Positions 1 to 8,707 are shown, numbered from the stretch's first letter. The stretch: DNA of 64,000 nt from Bacteroides fragilis (GCA_023664485.1 JAMPFK010000004.1:1-64000), one strand, 5' to 3'. The notes: generated by a model from the letters alone, not told the origin. Numbers and translations are program-made.

Positions 1-53
1 AGAGCACGCGGCTGTTAACCGCGGGGTTGTAGGTTCGAGCCCTACTCGGGGAG
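1..53 (+). tRNA. tRNA-Asn (GTT), 5' end cut by window edge
   Basis: The anticodon arm is complete: a five-pair stem (7-11 with 19-23) around the loop CTGTTAA gives anticodon GTT, read as asparagine. The T arm (29-33 with 41-45, loop TTCGAGC) and the 3' strand of the acceptor stem (46-52, discriminator G at 53) follow. CCA is not encoded. The 5' acceptor strand and most of the D arm lie outside the window. Confidence 0.93.
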
Positions 54-63
54 CTAAGAAAAG

Positions 64-96
64 TCTTGTAAACATCGAAGTTTACAGGATTTTTTG
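64..96 (+). terminator. Rho-independent terminator after tRNA-Asn
   Basis: A ten-pair stem (64-73 with 80-89, two wobble pairs or fewer) closes a six-base loop and is followed at once by a run of six T (90-95). It sits about ten bases after the tRNA and should end its transcript. Between 97 and 314 I see no gene. Confidence 0.85.
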
Positions 97-314
97 TTAT
101 CAGAAAGTTTCTATCAACAATAAATACATATCTATGGGATGTACGAAAAGCAATCAGTATTATCCATCATAATCCTTCATGTCAGAGCAGTTTACTGCGA
201 TGACATGGATGATTAGGTTGAAAAATAATACTTAGCGGTTGGAAAAAGGGCGCACTTATAGAAGGAACTTAAATTTTGTAAAAAATTCAGGCGGCAGAAT
301 CTGGATCGTTTGTC

Positions 315-1068
315 GGTAGTGTAAAATAATTTGTGTCTTTGGAAAAAAATATCTCTTTTTTGGTAAGAATCAAGATATGACAATTCTTATCGAAAAGGAG
401 ATTTTTTATGCCTGCAGCAAAGGAACAGATTCGACAGATTATTGCAGATAACAACTTAAACAGCGTGGCTGATGTTTACAGTCTGCTTAAAGACAGCTTC
501 AAGGATATCCTTCAGGAACTCATGGAGGCAGAACTGGATGCATCCCCTGGTTATGAAATGAATCAGAAGGGAGATTCCCAGACATCCAATAAAAGAAATG
601 GACACACCTAAAACATTGAAGAGCCAGTATGGTGAATTTCAAATTGATATTCCAGGGGACAGGGAAGGCGGGTTCGAACCAAAGCTGATCCCCAAATACC
701 AGCGGAATATCTCCGGGATAGAGGAAAAAGTGCTATTCCTCTATGTAAGGGGGATGAGCACAAGGGATATCCATGACCAGATACAGGATCTATATGGGAT
801 AGAACTGTCTGCGGAAATGGCCAGCAAGATCACTGACAGGATACTGCCGGAAATCAAGGAATGGCGGTCACGTCCATTAAATCCAGTCTATCCGTTTGTA
901 TTTATGGACTGCATACATTATAAAGTCAGGGAAGAGGGGCGGATCTTAGGCCGTGCAGCTTATATCGTTCTGGATATCACTGCGGAGGGCTAAGGATATC
1001 CTAAGCATCACTGTTGGGGCCAATGAGACCGGCAAATTCTGGCTGGGGATGCCGAATGATTTAAAGAA
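315..1068 (+). mobile_element. IS256-family insertion sequence remnant, frameshifted transposase
   Basis: A left end resembling an IS256 inverted repeat (315-337) precedes a leader hairpin (GGTAAGAAT paired with ATTCTTATC) and a strong GGAG ribosome site before ATG at 408. The transposase N-terminal half reads in three frames: 408-611, about 603-990 and about 990-1068. It includes the IS256-type stretches RGMSTRDIHDQI, LNPVYPFVFMDCIHYKVR and ETGKFWLGMPNDLKNR. Frameshifts near 606-611 and near 990 and loss of everything after the LKNR stretch (including most of the DDE catalytic core) make it inactive. The sequence then switches abruptly to unrelated glycosidase-like coding sequence. A second remnant of the same IS type, holding the missing C-terminus, lies at 28.5-28.9 kb. 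Confidence 0.88.
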
Positions 1069-1428
1069 TCGCATTACAGGGATGAAAGCAGGGGATTTCG
1101 ATATGGTCCAAGACGAGGACGGGAAGGCGTATCTGTTTATGGACGCAGACCATGTGGATCATTGGCATGGAAATGTCCGAGGACTTTCTGACAGTGGTAA
1201 AGGAGGTTTCCAGACAGTACGAGGGTCTGCACGCGCCTTTCTGCCGGGAGGGAGTGACGCTGTTTGAGCGGATGGGGAAAAATATATGCTCACCAGCGGC
1301 ATGAGCAGTTATATTCCCAACAAGAGTGATTCCGCCGTTTCGGAGAACTGGGAGCGGCCTCTTGCCTTTGAAGGGGACAGGGTCTGTATCCGATGGCAGG
1401 ATGAGTGGAAGATTGAGGATTATGAATG
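1069..1428 (+). pseudogene. GH43-like glycoside hydrolase fragment, decayed
   Basis: Downstream of the IS256 break, three frames carry pieces that resemble the second half of clostridial family 43 glycosidases: GMKAGDFDMVQDEDGKAYLF then MDADH (frame ending 1267), EDFLTVVKEVSRQYEGLHAP then FCREGVTLFE (frame starting near 1171), and YMLTSGMSSYIPNKSDSAVS then LAFEGDRVCIRWQDEWKIED to the stop at 1426-1428. The order is collinear, but frameshifts and an internal deletion between the last two pieces leave no usable protein. The family call rests on my memory of GH43 C-terminal motifs, so it is moderate; that this is broken coding sequence is much surer. Confidence 0.6.
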
Positions 1429-1625
1429 AATCACAGTCCGTTTTTCAGGATAATGCAACAAGACGGACAATATAATCAGATTAAAATTCCATCCGTCCCA
1501 TGATATCCTGCGGTCAAAAAGTATAACGGTTTCTCCATGGTTTTTTCCGTTTTTTAACTCTCTTTTCTGCCCTGTCGGGCAGGGCAGACGGAGCCTTCCT
1601 TTCCGTGCGCCCAGAGCAAGAGGTA

Positions 1626-1655
1626 TTGACAAAAACAAACCGGAAGAGGTATACT
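1626..1655 (+). promoter_or_regulatory. Strong sigma-A promoter for the reductase-methyltransferase gene
   Basis: TTGACA (1626-1631), an 18-base spacer and TATACT (1650-1655) form a near-consensus promoter pointing at the gene at 1870. The predicted start of transcription falls right at the first palindromic operator. The rest of 1429-1625 has no gene I can support. Confidence 0.75.
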
Positions 1656-1664
1656 TGGTAATAA

Positions 1665-1726
1665 GTTAGCGGCTGCTAACAGAATGCGGCCGTATATATT
1701 AAAATCACAGGTTAGTCGATACTAAC
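1665..1726 (+). promoter_or_regulatory. Pair of perfect palindromic operators
   Basis: GTTAGC-GGCT-GCTAAC (1665-1680) and GTTAGT-CGAT-ACTAAC (1711-1726) are both perfect 6-4-6 palindromes with nearly the same half-site, with centres 46 bases apart. They lie just downstream of the promoter, where a bound repressor would block initiation or elongation. No regulator gene is adjacent, so the protein that binds is unknown; a TetR-, MarR- or DtxR-type dimer is possible. Confidence 0.7.
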
Positions 1727-1869
1727 TTATATCAGGACAGCGCAGAATCTGGTATTTCAGTGGCTTTTGCAAGATATCTGGCTGTATCGCACGGGAATTT
1801 CCGGATGTATGGTTTTTGACGGACTGCTCTTAATGACGAGAAAGAAATAGAAAGGTAAGGGTATTGATT

Positions 1870-3531
1870 ATGAAATTATTGGTTTATGGCGCGGGCGTGA
1901 TCGGCTGCGAACTGGCCCATGTGCTGAAAAAAGGCGGGAATGATGTAACGCTGCTCGCCAGGGGGGATTGGAAGGATACCCTTGAAAAGCGGGGGCTTGT
2001 GATCCGGCATTATCTGCAAAGGAAAACGACAACAGATAAAGTGAAAGTTACAGGCTGCCTGAATCCTGATGATGAATATGACATTATTTTTATTGTGATG
2101 CAGGCGGATCAGGTGCCGGATGTCCTTCCCGTTATTGCCGCAAACGTGAGCCGTTATGTTGTTTTCACAGGCAATAACCCATGGGCTGAAAAAACGGAAA
2201 CCATGGTGCAGACGGATTCCCCTGTCGGAAAAGAGGCCGCTTTTGGCTTTATGACGGCGGGAGGCAGACGGGAGAACGGGCAGGTCATCAGTATCCATGT
2301 CCGCGTTCATCTGACGGTAGGCGGACAGGACGGGGAACTGTCGGATGGATTCCGGGAATGTATAGCAAGGGCATTTTCAAAGTCGGGATGCAGCCTGACA
2401 TGGGAAAACCGGATGGATGCGTGGCTGAAATGCCATATGGCGGAGATCCTTCCGCTTGGATATATCTCTTATGCCGTCGGATGCAGCCTGCCGAAAGCGT
2501 CAAAGTGTCAGAGGAAGGCGATGGTGGATGCCACCGCGGAAGGGTTTTCGCTGCTGAAATTGCTGGGGTATCCCATAAGGCCCGCGGAGGATGAAGCCTT
2601 TTTCACAGGCGGGGTAAAGCGGATGCTGTGGCAGGCGGTCATGTTTGTGATGTGCAAAACGCCGCTGGGGAGGCTGGCGGTAACAGATCATTGTGCCCAC
2701 GCGGTCAGTGAGATGTCCTTTCTTGACAGGGCATGGGAGGAACTGCGTGCAGAGGCAGCGGAAGCGTCCGTGAAGGTGTCCATGCCGGTATGGGATTCCC
2801 TGCGGAAGCATATGCCTTCGGAAGGGAAATGGGGAAGGCATGAAAAGATCAGGAATGCCTATAAGAGCCTTGGCGGCGAGGCGACCTTTTATGATGGGAT
2901 GATCACCTGTTCTACGCTGCCGGGGAAAGCAATCTGCAGACTGGTGTGGAACATGGACAGGAAGAAAAATGACCGTTATCTGCAGCTGGCGCTTTCCGGC
3001 ATCCCGGAGGGTTTTTCCGGCCGGATGCTGGAGGTGCCGGTGGGAACGGGCGTGCTGACCATGCCGGTGTATGAGACGCTTGGCGGCGCGGACATCACCT
3101 GCCTGGATTACTCTTCGGATATGATGGAACGGGCAAAACGGCAGGCCGAAAAGAGGGGGCTTAAAAATGTCCGTTTCCTGCAGGGAGATGTCGGGGATCT
3201 GCCTTTCCCGGACGGCAGCTTTGACCTTGTGCTGTCGCTGAACGGGTTTCATGCGTTTCCTGATAAGGAGGCGGCATACAGGGAGGTATTCCGCGTCCTG
3301 AAACCGGGCGGAATTTTCTGCGGCTGTTTTTATGTGAAAGGCGGAAATAAGAGGACGGACTGGTTCATTGAGAAATTATATACGCCGAAAGGATTCTTTA
3401 CGCCGCCTTATGAGACCGTGGAAAGCCTGAGTATGCGCCTGAAATCCATGTACCGGAAAGCAGAAGTGAAATCCGTGGAGGGCATGGCGGCTTTCCGGTG
3501 CAGGAAAGGGAAGGAAAACGCTGAGGGTTGA
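1870..3531 (+). CDS. Ketopantoate reductase-like / SAM methyltransferase fusion protein
   Basis: Residues 1-300 resemble the ApbA/PanE (2-dehydropantoate 2-reductase) family: an N-terminal Rossmann motif GAGVIGCELA and LLARG, typical of NADPH binding. Residues about 345-545 form a class I SAM-dependent methyltransferase, with LEVPVGTGVLT (motif I), the acidic strand end CLDYSSDMM, GDVGDLPFPDGSFDLVLSLN and RVLKPGG. ATG at 1870 is preferred over TTG at 1864 because AAGGTAAGG (1852-1860) is better spaced for it. The gene is monocistronic, behind a strong promoter and two palindromes, so it is probably induced by a small molecule. The substrate is unknown; joining a reductase to a methyltransferase suggests two steps on the same compound. 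Confidence 0.85.
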   Translation: MKLLVYGAGVIGCELAHVLKKGGNDVTLLARGDWKDTLEKRGLVIRHYLQRKTTTDKVKVTGCLNPDDEYDIIFIVMQADQVPDVLPVIAANVSRYVVFTGNNPWAEKTETMVQTDSPVGKEAAFGFMTAGGRRENGQVISIHVRVHLTVGGQDGELSDGFRECIARAFSKSGCSLTWENRMDAWLKCHMAEILPLGYISYAVGCSLPKASKCQRKAMVDATAEGFSLLKLLGYPIRPAEDEAFFTGGVKRMLWQAVMFVMCKTPLGRLAVTDHCAHAVSEMSFLDRAWEELRAEAAEASVKVSMPVWDSLRKHMPSEGKWGRHEKIRNAYKSLGGEATFYDGMITCSTLPGKAICRLVWNMDRKKNDRYLQLALSGIPEGFSGRMLEVPVGTGVLTMPVYETLGGADITCLDYSSDMMERAKRQAEKRGLKNVRFLQGDVGDLPFPDGSFDLVLSLNGFHAFPDKEAAYREVFRVLKPGGIFCGCFYVKGGNKRTDWFIEKLYTPKGFFTPPYETVESLSMRLKSMYRKAEVKSVEGMAAFRCRKGKENAEG

Positions 3532-3745
3532 AAATAAATCGAAAGAGGTAATCGCGGGAAGAAGTGCGGCGTTTGAAAGCCGGCGTCAACGCAGGGCGCT
3601 TACGCAGTCACAAATTTTTGAGCTGTCCGGAGCATTGGCAATTATCCGAAATTTACCGGAATATAACCGCTTCTGAATGTGTTATGATGTAAGTAACGGG
3701 ATGATACCGGATAACATACGGAAGGATAAAAATTGCGGGTGGCCT

Positions 3746-4729
3746 ATGGAGAAAAAAAGAAAGAAAGTTATCATGATAATAAGCATGACTGCGGTGGTTC
3801 TCCTCATTCTGTATTTTCTGCTGGTGAATTTTCTTGTCAGCGCGGCGCTGGTTCCCTCTTTTATGAGAAAGCTGGAGGCGTTCGAGCGGATTACGAATGA
3901 AAGCTATGCGGCGCAGGCGCAGACGTCGGATATTAAGGTGAATCGCCAGATGATGCTGAGTGCGACGGATGAGTGGCTGCAGACGGCGGAGCAGCGACGG
4001 CTTTCGGCGGAAACGCCGGATGGTTATACACTGGCTGCGGAAGAGTTTCCGGCGGAAGCGGACAGCCATGACTGGGTACTTATTCTGCATGGCTATACGG
4101 GATGGAAGGAAGAGATGTATCCTTTTGCATATTGGTATCATGAGCAGGGGTATCATGTAATCGTTCCCGATTTGCGGTGTCAGGGAGAAAGCGAAGGGGA
4201 TTTTATCGGGATGGGCTGGACGGATCATTATGACTGCGCGCTCTGGCTCGATTATATTCTGTCACAGGATGCCGATGCAAGGATCGTACTGCATGGCCAG
4301 TCCATGGGGGCTTCTACAGCGTTGATGATGGCAGGGGAAGAAAAGCTTTCGCAGAAAATCGATGCGGTCATTTCGGATTGCGCCTACACGGATGCGTATT
4401 CGATGTTCGGAGAAAAAATAAAGGATTGGTTTTATCTTCCGGCGTTTCCGCTGGTCGATACGGCGTGTCTGGTACTCCGGCTGCGGGGCGGTTATAATTT
4501 GAAGGATGCCTCCGCTATCGACGCCGTTCAAAACAGCGATGTCCCTATGTTATTTATTCACGGCGATTTAGACGATATGATATCTGTTCAGATGTCTGTA
4601 GATTTGTATGCGGCTGCGGGATGCAGCAGAAAAAAACTGCTCATTGTAGAGGGGGCTGGTCATGCGCAGGCGCATGAGAAGGATCCGGAAGCCTATTACG
4701 GAACGATAAAAGCTTTTCTGGCGGAATAA
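3746..4729 (+). CDS. Membrane-anchored alpha/beta hydrolase
   Basis: This 327-residue protein begins with a basic stretch and one membrane segment (about residues 7-30), followed by an extracytoplasmic alpha/beta hydrolase domain. The oxyanion region is LILHGYTG, the nucleophile elbow is HGQSMGAS (Ser near 185), and the acid and histidine are in FIHGDLDDMI (near 272) and GAGHAQAH (near 304). It matches the clostridial family annotated as alpha/beta hydrolase of the dienelactone or esterase type. The frame is open from 3677, but the ATG at 3746 has GGGTGG upstream and starts the usual MEKKRKK leader. The gene ends in a terminator shared with the convergent lipoprotein gene. The substrate is unknown. 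Confidence 0.88.
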   Translation: MEKKRKKVIMIISMTAVVLLILYFLLVNFLVSAALVPSFMRKLEAFERITNESYAAQAQTSDIKVNRQMMLSATDEWLQTAEQRRLSAETPDGYTLAAEEFPAEADSHDWVLILHGYTGWKEEMYPFAYWYHEQGYHVIVPDLRCQGESEGDFIGMGWTDHYDCALWLDYILSQDADARIVLHGQSMGASTALMMAGEEKLSQKIDAVISDCAYTDAYSMFGEKIKDWFYLPAFPLVDTACLVLRLRGGYNLKDASAIDAVQNSDVPMLFIHGDLDDMISVQMSVDLYAAAGCSRKKLLIVEGAGHAQAHEKDPEAYYGTIKAFLAE

Positions 4730-4766
4730 AAAGCGCAGGCCTGTAATATCAGGAGCCTGCGCTTTT
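4728..4766. terminator. Bidirectional terminator
   Basis: AAAAAGCGCAGGC (4728-4740) pairs with GCCTGCGCTTTT (4755-4766) around a 14-base loop. A-rich and T-rich flanks let it work in both directions, between the convergent hydrolase and lipoprotein genes. Confidence 0.88.
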
Positions 4767-4770
4767 GGCT

Positions 4771-5940
4771 CTATCTGGAAGAAAATTTCTCATCATCCAC
4801 GAGGAAAGAATCGCCGTCCTCTACGATACATACCATTGTTTTTCCGGTATTCAGCTCGATCTCATTTCCGTTATCATCGTAATATCTTGTAGGACTGTAA
4901 TCGGCCGTCTTCTTCCAGGTAACATGAATGCCTCTTCCATTGGTAAAAAACCAGCCGTCTTTGGTCGTGTCATGGCACTGGAAAGCGAGATAGCCTTTCT
5001 GGTCGCGTACTTCAAAATAGGTATTCTGAACCAGAATATTTTTGAAGGACAGCTGCCTGCCATTGGCCTGATCGATATGCGGACCATCTGCTGCGCCTGA
5101 CAGGTGCTGGAATCTGTCATACAGACCGGTTTCCGGATCATATACGAAGTAAGAGTTGGTTACCGGGTAGGTAGGGGACATATCGATTTTGTTTGCGATA
5201 ACTGCGTCGCTGTACTGCTCCAATGTGTTCGGAGCGCTTTCCGGTGCGAACTGATAGTGCTGTCCGTCTGAATAGCCGTCGCGGTATTGCAGGCTGTAGC
5301 CGAGTTTGTTGATGTCCGCCAGAATGCCTTCCGTATCGACATAAGCGTTGTCGGTCGAATTGCCCGTGTCGCTGGCGCGCCAGAAATTACTGCTGGACAG
5401 GCCGTCAATGTTGTCCGTGTCGGGACGGTTGATCACATCGTTGATATAAAACGGGCCGCCGAAATGAATGTAGATGGCATCCCATTCAAAAGACCAGTAT
5501 ATGTAGTAATCGCGGCTGCTTCGGATATTGCCGAGCCTGTCAAAGTCGCTCCAGTCCTGAAAGATCCCCATCAGTCTTGTAATGCTTCCCTCCACGTTGC
5601 ATTCATACAGGACATCTGCCTGAGAAATTCCGTAGTGGGCGGCGGTTCTCGTATTCGGCATCATAATGGCGATGGGACGCGTATTGTCTGTCTCTTCCGC
5701 AATCCACTCGTTTGTAATACGGCTGCGGACCATGCCTTCTTCCGGTGGAATTTCTTCTTCCGGGATTTCCGGTTCCGAAAGTTCTTCTTTTTCTTCCGGA
5801 TTGTCTGTAACCGGTTCTTCAACGACCTGTTCTACAACAGGCTGTACGACTTCCTGCTTCTGCTCCGTCTGTCCGCCGCAGCCAAACAGGAAAAAAGCGG
5901 AAAACAAAGCGGCAGGAAAAATTATCCGTATTTTTTTCAT
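4771..5940 (-). CDS. DUF3048 (YerB-like) lipoprotein
   Basis: A lipoprotein signal peptide (MKKIRIIFPAALF... with lipobox LFGC, lipidated Cys 21) is followed by an acidic Glu/Pro/Val-rich linker (about 25-75) that should span the wall. The rest is a DUF3048/YerB domain: RPIAIMMPNTRTAAHYGIS, ADVLYECNVEGSITRLMGIF and LGNIRSSRDYY are hallmark stretches. The family is common in Firmicutes and its biochemical role is not established. ATG at 5940 is preceded by GAGAGGA at a good distance, so the longer open frame to 5997 is not used. It is transcribed toward the shared terminator at 4728-4766. Confidence 0.92.
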   Translation of the reverse strand: MKKIRIIFPAALFSAFFLFGCGGQTEQKQEVVQPVVEQVVEEPVTDNPEEKEELSEPEIPEEEIPPEEGMVRSRITNEWIAEETDNTRPIAIMMPNTRTAAHYGISQADVLYECNVEGSITRLMGIFQDWSDFDRLGNIRSSRDYYIYWSFEWDAIYIHFGGPFYINDVINRPDTDNIDGLSSSNFWRASDTGNSTDNAYVDTEGILADINKLGYSLQYRDGYSDGQHYQFAPESAPNTLEQYSDAVIANKIDMSPTYPVTNSYFVYDPETGLYDRFQHLSGAADGPHIDQANGRQLSFKNILVQNTYFEVRDQKGYLAFQCHDTTKDGWFFTNGRGIHVTWKKTADYSPTRYYDDNGNEIELNTGKTMVCIVEDGDSFLVDDEKFSSR

Positions 5941-6117
5941 TTTAGATCCTCTCTTTCTGATGCGGCCCCTGAAAAGCCGCCCATGATAGTATATCATAAG
6001 AAAATAACACCGTCATCAGGAAAAATTACGGAAATCAATTCAGAAATCAGATTTCAATTATTATGCAGGCTGAGGGCCTTCGCGGGATTCCTGTCTGCGC
6101 GGCAGGAATTTCGATTC

Positions 6118-6146
6118 TTTACAAATCTATTGCATGGATGTATGAT
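6118..6146 (+). promoter_or_regulatory. Promoter upstream of the 128-bp repeats and rfbD
   Basis: TTTACA (6118-6123), a 17-base spacer and TATGAT (6141-6146) form a good promoter. Transcription would begin just inside the first repeat unit, so both repeats would be part of the rfbD leader. Each repeat boundary also carries an extended -10 (TGATATAAT at 6143, 6271 and 6399), a possible extra start. Confidence 0.6.
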
Positions 6147-6408
6147 ATAATAACCGCAGAGGGAAATCAAGCGCCGCAGAGCGGCATTTGATTTTCAAGC
6201 GGTTATTAACGGGCAAGCGTCCGATGAAATCGGATATGGAGCGCTGAAAGCGCGAGCTTGCGAGTTTAGATGATATAATAACCGCAGAGGGAAATCAAGC
6301 GCCGCAGAGCGGCATTTGATTTTCAAGCGGTTATTAACGAGCAAGCGTCCGATGAAATCGGACATGGAGCGTTGAAAGCGCGAGCTTGCGAGTTTAGATG
6401 ATATAATA
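6143..6408 (+). repeat. Two tandem 128-bp structured repeats plus a partial third
   Basis: Copies at 6143-6270 and 6271-6398 differ at only a few positions, and the first ten bases recur at 6399-6408. Each unit folds into a long nested hairpin (AATAACCGC with GCGGTTATT, AAATCAA with TTGATTT, GCCGC with GCGGC) followed by two short hairpins, GTCCGAT-GAA-ATCGGAC and GCGCT-GAA-AGCGC. Flanking GCAAGC and GCTTGC could close the last two as a branched structure. Differences between copies fall in stems as G-C to G-T changes (6235 against 6363, 6245 against 6373), so pairing is kept. Confidence 0.9.
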
Positions 6409-6467
6409 AATTGGATATCGTGCCATGCGGCGGTAAATTCCGCAGGCCGGACGGAATGGAGGTTAAC

Positions 6468-7313
6468 ATGAAAAAGATTATCGTGACGGGCTGTAACGGA
6501 CAGCTGGGACGCGCCGTTAATAAGTTATATGCAGGGAATACGGATTATGAATTCGTAAATACGGATGTAGGGGAGCTGGATATTACCAGTATTGACCAGG
6601 TCATGGCGTTTGCCAGAGAAGTCAAACCCTGCGCGATTATTAACTGCGCGGCGCATACGGCGGTGGACGCCTGCGAGACAGAGGGGGACAAGGCGTATAA
6701 GATTAACGCCATCGGCGCGAGAAATCTGAGCATAGCGGCATCGGAAACGGAGGCAAAGCTGATTCATATCTCCACGGATTATGTTTTTGACGGAAAAGGG
6801 ACAAGACCCTATACGGAATTCGATCCGGTCGGCCCGCAGGGAATGTACGGCTTAACGAAGCTGGCGGGCGAAAATTTTGTCAGGGATTTTGCGGACAGAT
6901 ATTTTATCATCCGTACGGCATGGCTTTACGGCGACGGAAAAAATTTCGTGAAAACGATGTTAAAATTATCGGAGACGCATGATAAAGTCCGGGTCGTAAG
7001 GGACCAGGTCGGCTCGCCGACGAGCGCGGACGAGCTGGCGAAAGCCATCGCGTATTTACTGCCTACTGAAAATTACGGGCTTTTTCACGGTACCTGCGAG
7101 GGCGACTGCAGCTGGTCGGAGTTCGCGGAAGAAATTTTCCATCTGGCCGGGAAAAAGACTGTGGTGGAAGCGATTACAACAGAAGAATACGGCGCGGCGG
7201 CGGCAAGGCCTGCCTATTCGATTCTGGATAATTATATGTTCAGGCTGACGTCGGATTTTATGTTCGCGGATTGGCATGATGCGATTGAAAAATACATGAA
7301 AGGCTTCAGGTAA
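6468..7313 (+). CDS. rfbD: dTDP-4-dehydrorhamnose reductase
   Basis: RmlD/RfbD reduces dTDP-4-keto-L-rhamnose to dTDP-L-rhamnose with NAD(P)H in the cytoplasm. The 281-residue protein has the SDR Rossmann motif GCNGQLG at the N-terminus, the family stretches NCAAHTAVDACE, ISTDYVFDGKG and YTEFDP, and the catalytic YGLTK (Tyr and Lys, near 127-131). ATG at 6468 follows GGAGG at the proper distance; the frame open from 6411 is upstream leader. The partner genes rfbA, rfbB and rfbC are not in this window, so they must lie elsewhere. It is translationally close to the next gene (one base between stop and start). Confidence 0.95.
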   Translation: MKKIIVTGCNGQLGRAVNKLYAGNTDYEFVNTDVGELDITSIDQVMAFAREVKPCAIINCAAHTAVDACETEGDKAYKINAIGARNLSIAASETEAKLIHISTDYVFDGKGTRPYTEFDPVGPQGMYGLTKLAGENFVRDFADRYFIIRTAWLYGDGKNFVKTMLKLSETHDKVRVVRDQVGSPTSADELAKAIAYLLPTENYGLFHGTCEGDCSWSEFAEEIFHLAGKKTVVEAITTEEYGAAAARPAYSILDNYMFRLTSDFMFADWHDAIEKYMKGFR

Positions 7314-7314
7314 A

Positions 7315-7794
7315 ATGATATTTTTAAGCGGACTTGTTCAGAATCCGGTTTTTGTTGCGGCGGTCATGGGCTGGTTCGTGGCACAGGTACTGAAAACAAT
7401 GATACATTTTATGATTCATAAGGAGCTCGTATGGGAGCGGATGGTGGGAAGCGGCGGTATGCCGAGTTCTCATTCCGCTACCGTGTGTGCGCTGGCGACG
7501 GCGGTGGGAATTCAATATGGCAGCGGCGGTTTTGAATTTGCAATCGCGGTGATTCTCGCAATCATCGTCATGCACGATGCGATGGGCGTCAGAAGAGAGA
7601 CGGGCATTCAGGCGAAAGTCCTCAACGAAATGATGGCATTGTTCAGGGAAATGGGAACGAAAATGTCCGTAGAGGATAAATTGAAGGAATTTGTCGGCCA
7701 TACGCCGCTGCAGGTCTGGATGGGCGCTCTGCTCGGCGTTCTGACGGGATTTATCACCTGCCATATCATGATAGCCGATTATCATATTTTTTAA
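7315..7794 (+). CDS. YuiD-like divergent PAP2 family protein
   Basis: This 159-residue membrane protein belongs to the DUF212/YuiD family, distantly related to PAP2 acid phosphatases. Its key stretch is GGMPSSHSATVCALATAVG, with the Ser-His part of the PAP2 active site, then MHDAMGVRRETG and GHTPLQVWMGALLG. About four membrane segments are visible. Family members have been tied to undecaprenyl or lipid phosphate metabolism only by similarity. It starts one base after the rfbD stop, so the two are probably cotranslated. Confidence 0.9.
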   Translation: MIFLSGLVQNPVFVAAVMGWFVAQVLKTMIHFMIHKELVWERMVGSGGMPSSHSATVCALATAVGIQYGSGGFEFAIAVILAIIVMHDAMGVRRETGIQAKVLNEMMALFREMGTKMSVEDKLKEFVGHTPLQVWMGALLGVLTGFITCHIMIADYHIF

Positions 7795-7814
7795 AGAGTT
7801 TCCGAAAGGCGGGG

Positions 7815-8651
7815 TTACCATTTTCTGCGGTATTCGAGCGGCGTCATTCCTTCCGCTTTTTTAAAGACCTTGATAAAGTAGCCCGCATCCTGAAAACCGC
7901 AGCCTAACGCGATATTTTCGATAGAATCGTCGGAAAAACGGAGCATGGATTTGGCATGGGAAATGCGCCTGGAAGTCAGTTCGTTTCCGATGGTCGTGCC
8001 GTAGATTTTTTTATATTCTCTTGAAAGATGAAATTTGCTGATGAAGAATCTGGAAGACAAATCTTCCAGATTTATTTTTTCGGCATAATATTCATCCAGA
8101 TAGGCGTGCACTTGTTTCAGCTTTTCGGAAATGGAGGTGGTCTCTTTGCCTTCCGACAGATTTTCGCTGAAACACAAGGTGATGAGCTCTGTAAGATAGC
8201 GGTTGGCATAGAGCTCCATCAGGGAAGGCTTGGCGGAATGGATTTGATATAAATGATGCAGAATATCTGTAAAAGCGATCGTATTTTGCGGCCGGAATAA
8301 AAAAGGGCAGGACTGCTTCAGAAAGCTGTCGTAAAAGCAGGATGCTTCTTTTCCATAAAAATGCACCCACATGAGGCTCCACTGGTCGGACGCGCTGCTT
8401 TCATGGGAATAGGGCCGTGTGCAGTCCAGCCATACACAATCGCCGGCAAAGATGTCGAAACGGGAATTGTCATAAGAAATATGCCCGCTTCCTTTCAGCA
8501 CAATAAAAAAAAGATAGGAATTCAGATTCTGCCGTCGGCTGATATGGGGTTCCAGACTTTGAAGCGTGCCAACCTCCTGCACATAGAGATAATGCTCCCT
8601 GGCATAAGAGGAGGGCGTTGCGATAATACGGTCGGAAGTAGATTTTGCCAT
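7815..8651 (-). CDS. AraC-family transcriptional regulator
   Basis: The N-terminal half (about residues 30-120) is a cupin-like ligand domain with FFIVLKGSGHISYDN and FAGDCVWLDCTRPYSHE. The C-terminal 100 residues form the double helix-turn-helix of AraC proteins: INLEDLSSRFFISKFHLSRE and IENIALGCGFQDAGYFIKVF then KKAEGMTPLEYRR. I chose ATG at 8651 over ATG at 8666, since AAAGG touches the latter directly. It is divergent from gmd, whose promoter lies in the shared 150-base gap. It may control gmd or answer to a sugar signal, but no operator can be assigned. Confidence 0.92.
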   Translation of the reverse strand: MAKSTSDRIIATPSSYAREHYLYVQEVGTLQSLEPHISRRQNLNSYLFFIVLKGSGHISYDNSRFDIFAGDCVWLDCTRPYSHESSASDQWSLMWVHFYGKEASCFYDSFLKQSCPFLFRPQNTIAFTDILHHLYQIHSAKPSLMELYANRYLTELITLCFSENLSEGKETTSISEKLKQVHAYLDEYYAEKINLEDLSSRFFISKFHLSREYKKIYGTTIGNELTSRRISHAKSMLRFSDDSIENIALGCGFQDAGYFIKVFKKAEGMTPLEYRRKW

Positions 8652-8707
8652 TTTTTTCGAAATCATCCTTTCAGCAATATTTTACCATTATGCGGCAATA
8701 TTTTAGG

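Noticed and set aside
1567..1587. GC-rich hairpin CTGCCCTG/CAGGGCAG as a terminator
   Set aside because: The stem is perfect but no T run follows on either strand, so termination is not supported.
5287..6150. Forward open frame (287 codons) over the DUF3048 gene
   Set aside because: Antisense of the lipoprotein gene, runs into its promoter region and shows no family features.
6143..6408. The 128-bp repeats as a CRISPR array
   Set aside because: Only two units, directly joined with no unique spacers and with internal hairpins; no cas genes are present.
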